A stretch of 16,605 bases of DNA from NCBI RefSeq assembly GCF_000003605.2, contig NW_003140823.1:134241-150845 (forward strand), written 5' to 3'. Source of the DNA: Saccoglossus kowalevskii (taxonomy: Eukaryota > Hemichordata > Enteropneusta > Harrimaniidae). Below the pieces are notes generated by a model, which saw nothing but the letters and a program-made list of their open reading frames with translations, was not told where the DNA came from and did no database searches. Made by a program: the position numbers and the translations under genes. Shown here piece after piece: positions 9,850 to 16,605 of the stretch (its first letter is position 1; every line of letters starts with the position of its first letter).

Positions 9850-12800
9850 GTAAGGAGGTTTCAAAATTATTAATCAATGAATAGAACTGAAACGTAACAT
9901 TTCTGGGTAATTTTCATTGCGCGACAGGATAATAATTTTGTTTTCAAGACTAATACCGTATTTTAAAAAGACGTCTAGTTATGTGGTATTCGGTATAATA
10001 CGTATGAATCATTTGTATATACATTTGATTATAACTCTCACCAACCTCTCCATATTCAGCCATGGCCGTCATAATCACACGAGATCTCGTCATCTCGAGA
10101 TTGGCCGCGATGAGGAGCGATGTGACAACTTGCGCGCTTGTTGCTAAACAAAGTGTGTATTTATTTATATTCATATCCTTTGATATGAAGAAAACATTAC
10201 AAATTAAATTGTTTGTGCTTTCATACTTTTATTATAGTGTATGTAAATAACGATGCAGTCGTCTACATAGTAGGCCACGGTCTTGATGAATACCATGACA
10301 ACTTCGCAAAACCAGGCGGTGGGTCTAATGCAGACATACTATTTGATTTCTTTTCACCAAATTTGGTAAATATTCTACAATATTTTGACCCGGTCTCACA
10401 TGTCATTATCTGCATCACCCAAATATTTCTCACAAACCCTATACATGTATTCAGCTATCCTGTCCACATAATAACTGAATATCTCTGCCCGTCGCCATCC
10501 AATCAACACCCATGTAATGTATTGTCATCCAATCAACACCCATGCAATGTATTGTCATCCAATCAACACCCATGCAATGTATTGTCATCCAATCAACACC
10601 CATGCAATGTATCGTCATCCAATCAACACCCATGTAATGAATTATTTTGAACATACAATGACACGTCATTAACTGAATATCCTATCTCCGTCTATAGTAA
10701 TTTATTATTATGACCATATATGGACGTATCAAGAGTGAATTTCTCTGTCTTCGTCACAGCAGTACTGATTTATTTGTATATAATAATCGATAGACTAATT
10801 CTTTTTTGTTAATGACTGTGCTGAAAAACATTTGTATCCTGGTTGCAAGTTTCACGATGATCAAGATTGTCCTTGCATCTTCAATGATACATCACAAGTG
10901 TGTGTGTGTGTGCTATATTCCGATTAATACAATAAATTAATCATTATTTTATGTACTTGATATAGGGCGTGGATACTAATGGTTTAGGAACCGCAATTGC
11001 TGGAGCAGTCGGTGGCTACTACACTGGTGTTGGAAGAAATATTTCACTTGAAGGTGTTAGGGTAATTGATGAACCAAGTTACAAGAATATTGATATGAAA
11101 AACTATGAAGATGGTATGTTTCTTGTAATAATATCTTGTTATCCTGTTCTTTTCGTTTGCACAATTTCCTGCATGAGGTTTTAATGGGATCTTCCATAGA
11201 AAAAAATAGCCAATGCTATTTTTTGGACACAAACATTATGATTTTAGGAAACATTTTGTTGTTGGACATGTGAAACATACCAACCTTTTGTATACAGGTC
11301 TTCGTGCAGTCGTCACTGATTACAAAGGCAGGAAGGCAGAAAATCCCGTGAATTATACCCGTGGCGTTGTACTGTTGTGTCCCTACATTAATGTAACATC
11401 AGCTGATACAACAGATGTTGAAATGTACATTATTGATATGCTGAATGAAGATCTAGTTGTTGTTGGCCCTACTGGGGACAGTGAAGATGCTCCATTTAAA
11501 AACTGTACCGATTATTTTCCTGGAAATATGGATCAACAAGGGGTAAAAACAATTATTATCAGTAATTATAGTTTCCAGAATCTTGCACTTTCATTGTTTG
11601 TCTGTAGTTCATTTTGAATTTGATTATATGTGTAACAAATATTAGAACGTTTTTTAAAAATATGGTAAGATATGATATATGACATAACGTAAATATAAAA
11701 ATAATTAAAATATATTTAATAAGATTTTATGTTACAGCATTGCCATAAATGAAATATTTTACAATATTACATGTTCCGTTCTACAGTTAATTACAGTGGG
11801 CAATTGTCTGAACAGTAACATATTACACCTGAACTCAATACCTGGCGCTTGTAACGAGATTTACGCACCTGGATCATATGTATATACATCGTATTACGAC
11901 ATTGATGACCCAAATAACCATGACAATTACGTGCAAGCGAAGCCGGGCTCTCCGTTGGCTGCAGCTTTAGTTGCAGGTTAGAAATTGTGTATTGTTAGGG
12001 CAAAATATAAAAAATATCCATCATGTGTTTTAATTTGATCAATTTATTGTTTGTTCTATATAATGAAATAGCCAGAATAGGCAATATGGATCTATTCTGA
12101 ATTATAGATTTAATTCATTGTTTTTAATATCAAACTGTTTAGTTCCATTACTTGATAGACAGTAGTTAATCTTCAGAACCAACGATGCCTGGGTTACTGG
12201 ACATCTTTCTATCAGTCTTTATGATAAAAGGGATGATTCCCACACATCGACAATAGTATACATATCTCTGCAGCCCGTGGTGTGTACATAGTTGATCCGT
12301 TACATTCATCGCATATTCTACACTAAATTATAACACCGTATTTCCATCTCTAAACGTCTGGTACAGTCATTCAAAAGAATTTATGGCATATATGCAAATG
12401 ATTGCCGAAACACAATTTTTTAGTAGAATGTAATACTATAAATTGCAGATTCCAATGTTTGCCCATTGAAGTATTTTATTTTATGTACAACTCGTGGATC
12501 CCTGTATTTCTTATTTGGTGACATTACTTTGTATTTTTTAGTTTTAATGATTATTTGGATTATTTTTGCTATAGTTTATTGATACTAAACTCCCCGTTAT
12601 AGGAGCTGCTGCTATGGTGAGGTCAAGTTGCCCTGGTCTTGATAATACTGAGGTAGAACAAAAGATTATAGAATTTTCAACAACTAAAAATGACGAAGTC
12701 CGTCACCCAGTCACCAACGAGGTTGTGGGATACATGCTACGTTATCCGTAAGTGCAGTTAAACTTACATACAAAAGCATGGGTGATGAGATAATCATATA

Positions 12801-13189
12801 TACATACACGCAAAACGAAGCATATGTATTGATGCTGTACTGGAAATACATTATAATGCTGACATGTCACGTGATTTGTATTGGACTACACGTACTGTTT
12901 TTATTGGACTACAACGTGTTGTTGTAAAAGTCAGTATGATGCACATATGCAAGCACACGGTGTGCAAGTACTACTACATCACGATCTGTGGCAATGTGTG
13001 TCAACAAATATAACTTAAAATAAATATTTCTTAAAAAAAGTTGGTCTTTGTATTCAGTTCAATTTTGTTTTTCGTTTTATTTTTATTATAAGTAATTCAT
13101 TATAACAAATATTATTTTTATTGTCTTACAGTAATGAAAATGACGCCTACGAGTTCTGCACACCACCTATCACTGCGCAATATACATAA
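9708..13189 (+). CDS. Secreted catalytically dead subtilase (S8, proteinase-K-like pseudoprotease), 7 coding exons
   Basis: The coding exons are 9708-9849, 10238-10365, 10966-11113, 11298-11542, 11787-11976, 12603-12747 and 13132-13189, joined in phases 1, 0, 1, 0, 1, 2, all GT-AG. They give 351 residues. Residues 1-15 are a signal peptide. The subtilase domain follows at once: HLDRID (24-29) matches the WGLDRID-type start of mature proteinase-K-like enzymes, so the usual propeptide is missing. VYIVGHGLDEYH aligns with the Asp strand (Asp to Gly60). NGLGTAIAG aligns with NGHGTHVAG (His to Leu97). VVVGPTG aligns with VAVAAGN (Asn to Gly199). GSPLAAALVAG aligns with GTSMATPHVAG (Ser to Pro277). 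EIYAPG, LITVG and GVRVID are preserved scaffold. There are seven cysteines and four N-glycosylation sequons (115, 158, 171, 208). Known family role: extracellular serine protease. Inferred: a non-catalytic binding or structural role; the partner is unknown. Confidence 0.92.
10060..10152 (+). other. Candidate in-frame cassette exon inside intron 1
   Basis: A pyrimidine-rich tract ends CCATATTCAG at 10059. The next 93 bases are open in the frame continuing from exon 1 and end in phase 1 before GTGTGT at 10153, so the segment could be included or skipped without a frameshift. It would add 31 residues, including MAVIITRDLVIS. It has more CpG than its surroundings and contains two palindromes, ACGAGATCTCGT (10079-10090) and ATCTCGAGAT (10092-10101), so it may be a repeat fragment. 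The family alignment does not require it. Confidence 0.25.
10238..10365 (+). CDS. Exon 2: former Asp-site strand (residues 48-90)
   Basis: Acceptor TTTATTATAG, donor GTAAAT. It encodes VVYIVGHGLDEYHDNF, which lines up residue for residue with the proteinase K strand VYVIDTGIEASHPEF. The catalytic Asp position is Gly60, while the downstream Gly62, His67 and Phe70 are kept. It ends in phase 0. Confidence 0.9.
10496..10640. repeat. 30-bp minisatellite in intron 2, about 5 copies
   Basis: The unit CATCCAATCAACACCCATGC plus AATGTATTGT repeats exactly every 30 bases from 10496, with one to three changes in the end copies. A 12-base direct repeat, TAACTGAATATC, flanks the array at 10472-10483 and 10670-10681. 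Each unit has a CCAATCA core on the plus strand. There are no spacers, so this is not CRISPR-like. Being a multiple of 3, the array yields long frames on both strands, which are artefacts. Confidence 0.95.
10799..10928 (+). other. Cys-rich exon-like open stretch in intron 2
   Basis: About 42 codons are open between stops. The central part reads NDCAEKHLYPGCKFHDDQDC, then PCIFNDTSQVC. The cysteine spacing (C-x8-C-x7-C-x-C-x8-C) resembles a small extracellular module. A GT-rich donor-like site follows within the (GT)n run at 10898-10912. No usable AG acceptor lies directly upstream without meeting a stop at 10796, so it is not part of the predicted transcript. It could be a decayed or unusual exon, or chance. 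Confidence 0.2.
10898..10912. repeat. (GT)n microsatellite
   Basis: Seven and a half uninterrupted GT units lie in intron 2 immediately after the Cys-rich open stretch. Confidence 0.9.
10966..11113 (+). CDS. Exon 3: former His-site loop (residues 91-140)
   Basis: Acceptor ACTTGATATAG, donor GTATGT. It encodes DTNGLGTAIAGAVGG, which matches the DGNGHGTHCAGTVGS His motif with Leu97 in place of His and Ala100 in place of the second His. It is followed by TGVGRNISLEGVRVID, corresponding to YGVAKKTQLFGVKVLD. The sequon N115 (NIS) lies here. The exon ends in phase 1. Confidence 0.92.
11298..11542 (+). CDS. Exon 4: central sheet and former oxyanion site (residues 140-221)
   Basis: Acceptor TTGTATACAG, donor GTAAAA. 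GVVLLCPYINVTS replaces the substrate-binding strand that normally reads like GVVASLSLGGG. LVVVGPTGDSEDA aligns with MVAVAAGNNNADA, putting Gly199 at the oxyanion Asn. NCTDYFPGN aligns with the N-Y-x-P segment. It holds Cys167, Cys209 and three of the four sequons (158, 171, 208). The exon ends in phase 0. Confidence 0.9.
11787..11976 (+). CDS. Exon 5: former Ser-site region (residues 222-285)
   Basis: Acceptor TTCTACAG, donor GTTAGA (weak). LITVGN matches the conserved TVGA strand and EIYAPG matches DIFGPG. A longer acidic loop (DIDDPNNHDN, 259-268) follows, then KPGSPLAAALVAG in place of ISGTSMATPHVAG, with Pro277 at the catalytic Ser and Leu282 at the His of TPHVAG. The exon ends in phase 1. 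Confidence 0.92.
12603..12747 (+). CDS. Exon 6: C-terminal helices of the domain (residues 285-332)
   Basis: Acceptor CCCCGTTATAG, donor GTAAGT. GAAAMVRSSCPGLDNTEVEQ, then KIIEFST, continue the helix after the Ser loop, as in active subtilases (GLAAYL, then P-x-L, then ATA/STA). Cys294 lies here. The exon ends in phase 2. Confidence 0.9.
13132..13189 (+). CDS. Exon 7: C-terminal tail and stop (residues 333-351)
   Basis: Acceptor TTGTCTTACAG. It encodes the last 19 residues, PNENDAYEFCTPPITAQYT, with Cys342, and ends at TAA 13187-13189. The tail is short; no P-domain, transmembrane segment or GPI signal follows. Confidence 0.88.
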
Positions 13190-13232
13190 TAAACCTGTGT
13201 TGCTGAAATCATTATGATCTAAAATAAATAAA
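13188..13232 (+). terminator. Polyadenylation signals of the subtilase-like gene
   Basis: AATAAA at 13188-13193 overlaps the stop codon TAA, and two overlapping AATAAA hexamers lie at 13223-13228 and 13227-13232. The second pair gives a more ordinary 3' UTR. Use of the first would leave a 3' UTR of only about 20 bases. Confidence 0.6.
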
Positions 13233-13719
13233 CATATCAATGTTAAAGATTGCGAGTATGTATTTATGCAAATATAGACTTTTAGTGCTGCACATAACCG
13301 TCAACAAAAATCATGACACATGTGTATTACACTTGTGTCACTTAAACAATTATGATTTAGAATAAATAAATCATTATTAAACATCATGAGTATGTAATGT
13401 GTATGACTGAGAGGTGCTGGGAAGAATATTTCATATTTGATATGAGAGGGTACTTAATATTTGATGATGTGAATATATAACAATAATAACAATGATCGTA
13501 CCCGTGGTAGTTGGAGCACTTGGTCTTGTCAACAAAAACACCCTAAAACATGTTGATAAAATTCCTGAAAACCCAAGTCTGCAAGAGATACAGAAAATTG
13601 TTCTTAATAGCACTGCACACCTGCTGATAAAAACGTTATCAATTTGCGTGTTTTTGGTAATGAATTGATACGTTTTTGTGTGTATGGTTATCGTTTTGTG
13701 TCATCCTTCCTTTTAGCCT

Positions 13720-13740
13720 CAGGTCTTTGGGTAAGACCTG
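13720..13740 (+). other. 3' UTR hairpin of the retroelement remnant
   Basis: A perfect 8-bp stem with a 5-base loop TGGGT, extendable by a G-T and a C-G pair. It sits between the ORF tail and the AAT tail, the position of the reverse-transcriptase recognition hairpin in CR1/L2-like elements. Confidence 0.6.
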
Positions 13741-13786
13741 GGATTAGGACTGTAAAACAGCAGATCAAAAGGACATAGTAGAAAAC

Positions 13787-13816
13787 ATAATAATAATAAT
13801 AATGATAATAATAATA
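13787..13816. repeat. (AAT)n microsatellite, retroelement tail
   Basis: Nearly ten AAT units with a single A-to-G change, ending just before ACGTACGTAATAATGTACGT. Read here as the simple-repeat tail of the upstream retroelement fragment. Confidence 0.85.
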
Positions 13817-14017
13817 CGTACGTAATAATGTACGTTTCTGTGTCACGTGGTATTTTTTGTCAGAATACGTATTTTGTCGTCTTTGTTTTTTGTTGATTTT
13901 TATAAATCAACTAATGTAATCCTCCGAACATCTATTTAATATACCACAAAGTGCTTGCAGGTAAACTTTCGACTTATAGTTCCGTATGATTTACGACGTA
14001 ATCGAACAACAGATTAT

Positions 14018-14546
14018 GCGCACTTGAACCACGATCTTGATTATATTCGATATTGGTACTTGGTGTAAAGACAATGAAATAGTGAAAAGCACAGAGAGTA
14101 ATGCTATTACAACAAGACAAACATTTTCCATCAACAACGGACCTGAACGTTACCATTTATGGCTCGAAATTGTAAAATAAAAAAGTTGGTATGAATATTG
14201 ACACCAATGTTTTATAACAAAATCATGTTGACTGATTGAGAAAAATCAGTACAAATCTGGTATTTCTCTGGAAATTTGAAAAATTAAAACAAGTTTATCA
14301 TTCAAAACACGATTGTTGTTTAATAATTGTTATATACTACCACATCTTGATTATTGTTCTGTAGTGTGAGTGTGGGCCACTCATCATGGTATATTGTTAA
14401 AATTAAAAAAGATAACTGCCAAGATAATATTAGATTTTCCATTCATGTCACCAAGCCTGGATATATTAACCACCTTGAAATGGGTCCCAATAAAATTGGG
14501 TTTGAATGCAAAAGTGGCGTTATCGTACACACAGTATGACCATTAA
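14018..14546 (+). pseudogene. Decayed non-LTR reverse-transcriptase remnant (C-terminal RT/thumb part)
   Basis: The three plus frames together spell the C-terminal half of a CR1/jockey-like reverse transcriptase, in the right order. AHLNHDLDYIRYW starts at 14018 and WCKDNEIVKSTESNAITTRQ at 14061. LNVTIYGSKL starts at 14143, VGMNIDTNVL at 14185 and NHVD then LRKISTNL at 14221. TRLLFNNCYILPHLDYCSVV starts at 14307 and LKWVPIKLGL lies near 14475. At least two frameshifts and in-frame stops (14173, 14215, 14233, 14367, and TAA at 14544) show it is dead. The catalytic YADD region would lie just upstream and is not recognisable. It is a separate insertion from the tail fragment ending at 13816. Confidence 0.75.
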
Positions 14547-14550
14547 CGTT

Positions 14551-14840
14551 CGGCATCTTGAATCTGATCATAAAAAGAAATACATCTGTATACGTGTGAT
14601 ATATGATGTATTTATAAATTTAGAACAGGATTGGTCATGGCATGCTAGAGTTATGGCTCCGGAACAGCATAGTACAAAATGACCAACACGTCGGCCATTT
14701 TGTATCTAACAGCAAAAACTAACGTGCATCAATATCATGTGATACAAGACTAAGAACCAGTTCCGGAGTGGAGGAAACACTTTATTTTTGAGAATATTTA
14801 AGCACGAAAATGACCACCAGTCGATCATCTTCAATCGGAT
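14551..14840. repeat. Roughly 142-bp tandem repeat family, locus 2 (about 2 to 3 diverged units)
   Basis: The core CGGCATCTTGAATCTGATC (14551), CGGCCATTTTGTATCT (14692) and CGATCATCTTCAATCGGATC (14822) recurs at 141 and 130 bases. Two copies are preceded by AAAATGACCA. The block also has GTTATGGCTCCGGAAC near 14651, corresponding to the TGTGGCTCTAGAAC of locus 1 at 6568-6880. The units are more diverged than at locus 1. Confidence 0.65.
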
Positions 14841-15683
14841 CATGTAAACGAATGTGTGTCATTTATCTGTAAGGTTTGAATGCCATTGAACTTCGACGTG
14901 TGAGATACAGTTTGAGACTCACGGACGCATGGAGGTCGATCGATATGTCCCCGCTTCTTCATTCGTTCACTGTTTTTGCTGTACAATTGTGATGGCCTTC
15001 TCGACACTTGGTTTATTATTATTTCCTTCAAATAATAGAGAAATTAATAACACAAATACGACAATTGAAGACATTTATAATATTGGTTTCACTTAGGTGA
15101 TATTTTAGTTGATATTAATGAATGTCACAGTCTCTGTATTACTTGCCATGAGAAACACGATAAAATACGTAAATGTGGGTAGCAACCACCAGGGTGTGTT
15201 ATAAAGGGAAGTTTTCTTGATTCCATCCCATTATTAAGAAAACATATAACCATAACGGTAATTGTTCGTTGCATTGTTCACTGACACGACGTTTGAATCA
15301 AATTGAATGTTATCATCGGGAACAGTATGACGTTCTCAACACTACACATATAGTCCAGTCAATTTATGGTTTTGACCCATCACAAATTGCAACAGAAATA
15401 ATTCCAGGGAGGTGTCTATATTGACATACTAAAAGTCTAGAAAAATCAAGGCTTCCGAAATACCTAATTTGCATATATTCAAAATGACCGTTTGATGCAT
15501 TTTTACAACATGGAAAATATAACTATTAGAACATATCCTATATGATATTTTTTAAATATTCAAGTTGCTGCGATATGGTTTGGTGTGTGCGAATGTATAT
15601 GACTGAAACATTTTATTGAATAATAATCCTATTTTGCATAAAACCAATATGGCCGTCAAAATAGTATTATTTAAATGTGCAAC
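14841..15683. other. Intergenic, nothing recognised
   Basis: AT-rich sequence with no supported gene. The 63-codon minus-strand frame ending near 14840 overlaps repeat sequence. I saw no RNA gene. Confidence 0.4.
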
Positions 15684-16605
15684 CTTGGGCAGCCCCTCGG
15701 AGTCTGTTTCTCATAATGACTTTGTGAGCCACGCCGTGGGCTGAGGAGGGAACATCGATCCTAGTGACCCGATGTTCACCCCCTCCCCTCTCTCGATCCT
15801 GAAACAGTCACTCTCCAGGATCCAGAGTCCTACATTCGGAATTGCTTTGGATCCTACGGAGTGCTGGACGTAGGGGGAAACGCACAGACGGTGTTGATGG
15901 GCGGACCTTGGTCCCCCGCTGGATAGAGGCCTAAGTCCTTAGGACAGGTCAATTTTTTTCCGCTGGACCAAGCGCTACCCATTTGAACGGTGTTTGAGAC
16001 TGGCGCCAGCAGAATCTGGAGTCAAATCTCGCGTCCGATTGGATCCTTCGATTCCTCCCCGACCCCGGTACCACAAATTGGGACGGGTAAAGGGGGTGGA
16101 CACGTTCATGGAATATTTCAACTAGTTAGTCAGAAACAATCCACGCACCGAGAGCCGTGTGGCGACCCTCAACTTTCGAGTTGTGGCCAGCCCACTGGAA
16201 CGAATTGTTTTGCGCTGCCAGCACTCTGAAGTCTCAATGACGGAATGCACCAGCCTCCTAGACCAGCAGACACAGCCATTGGTGGGACACCACATGGCTA
16301 TGTAGGATATCCTGCAGTGTCATCTGGCTCTCGTGGCAGGGGCTGCCTCTGTACAGTGGAATGTGGTTTTGGCTGTTTTCACTGGGCGCATCACCCCCTC
16401 AGTTATGCAGGCTGGACCTCCCCCACCCTCTTCTTTTTTGAGGATAGAAGGAGCAGTCTCAGTGCTTTGGGATCCCACTGACTAATTGGTAGAGGTGAGA
16501 CCCACGAGCCAGTTTGGCTTCTGCCAAGGGCAAGCGGTAAGGACTCCAAGCTGAGAAAATGTAATGACCAAAGTCGGCACCCACTGGCCAGAGGTAGCCA
16601 GGAGG
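15684..16605 (+). mobile_element. GC-rich structured segment, possible 5' part of a retroelement, cut by the window end
   Basis: Base composition changes abruptly near 15684, from AT-rich to clearly GC-rich with many CpG, and stays so to the end. Several self-complementary segments occur: GAACATCG/CGATGTTC (15750-15757, 15770-15777), CCTAAGTCCTTAGG (15930-15943), CTGGCGCCAG (16000-16009), and CAACT-TTCG-AGTTG (16170-16183). The plus strand has frames at 15990-16229 and 16245-16481. A competing frame from ATG 16237 to TAA 16483 is broken once by TAG at 16303. I do not recognise the proteins. A LINE 5' UTR and ORF1 start would explain the composition and structure, but this is inference; a GC-rich gene promoter is an alternative. 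Confidence 0.35.

Larger units (their letters stand above)
13474..13816 (+). mobile_element. 3' end of a 5'-truncated non-LTR retrotransposon (ORF tail, hairpin, AAT tail)
   Basis: An open frame around 13474-13668 encodes IVPVVVGALGLVNKNTLKHV followed by PENPSLQEIQKIVLNSTAHL. I recognise this as the C-terminal signature (PVVVGALG, then IQK, then S/GTA-ILRK) of reverse-transcriptase ORFs of invertebrate retroelements. After the stop, a hairpin (CAGGTCTT 13720-13727, AAGACCTG 13733-13740, loop TGGGT) precedes an (AAT)n tail at 13787-13816. A 3' stem-loop plus short tandem tail is typical of LINEs that recognise their RNA 3' end. The element is cut off upstream of about 13474. Confidence 0.7.

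Noticed and set aside
10496-10640. CRISPR-like regular 30-bp spacing
   Set aside because: Units abut with no spacers, and the genome is eukaryotic.
10451-10669. Repetitive frames on both strands (SSNQHPCNV and GVDWMTIHCM repeats)
   Set aside because: They are produced by the 30-bp minisatellite lying in intron 2.
12881-12920. Short direct repeat ATTGGACTACA in intron 6
   Set aside because: Only two copies of about 11 bases; not distinguishable from chance.
9708-13189. Active secreted subtilase or PCSK-like convertase
   Set aside because: All of the aligned Asp, His, Asn and Ser positions are substituted and no propeptide is present.
9708-13189. Dead pseudogene
   Set aside because: The frame is intact over 351 codons, all splice junctions are in phase, and promoter and polyadenylation signals are present.
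14354-14539. 61-codon plus-strand frame
   Set aside because: It is a shadow of the reverse-transcriptase relic in a different frame.

Overview
The window is eukaryotic, most likely from a marine invertebrate animal. It is AT-rich, and its one clear gene is split by six GT-AG introns of 184 to 626 bases. It carries decayed non-LTR retrotransposons, a foldback MITE-like element and several minisatellites. I cannot name the phylum from sequence alone; hemichordate, mollusc, annelid and amphioxus are all possible.

Layout. Bases 1-475 hold a 44-bp minisatellite. Bases 476-2850 show no recognisable gene. A protein-like but unrecognised reading frame lies at 2856-3170. Bases 4094-4612 hold a 120-bp direct duplication with a 399-bp offset. 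Next to it (4791-5636) is an 846-bp element with 224/225-bp terminal inverted repeats flanked by TTAA. A roughly 142-bp repeat family occurs at 6568-6880 and again at 14551-14840. Bases 6881-9230 have only weak regulatory-like or exon-like islands.

The centre of the window is a complete seven-exon gene (CDS 9708-13189, + strand). It encodes a 351-residue secreted protein with the fold signatures of a proteinase-K-type subtilase (peptidase family S8). Every catalytic position I can align is replaced: Asp to Gly60, His to Leu97, oxyanion Asn to Gly199, Ser to Pro277. The usual inhibitory propeptide is also absent. Because the frame and all splice junctions are intact, it looks like a retained pseudoprotease rather than a dead gene. 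A TATA box, an inverted CCAAT box and a short non-coding first exon lie upstream. A polyadenylation signal overlaps the stop codon.

Downstream are the tail of one non-LTR retrotransposon (C-terminal reading frame, 3' hairpin, AAT repeat tail; 13474-13816) and a heavily mutated reverse-transcriptase remnant of another (14018-14546). The window ends in a GC-rich, structured segment (15684-16605) that looks like the 5' part of a further mobile element, cut by the window edge.

The pseudoprotease gene is the one system here that looks new and worth following up. The rest is mainly repeat biology around it.
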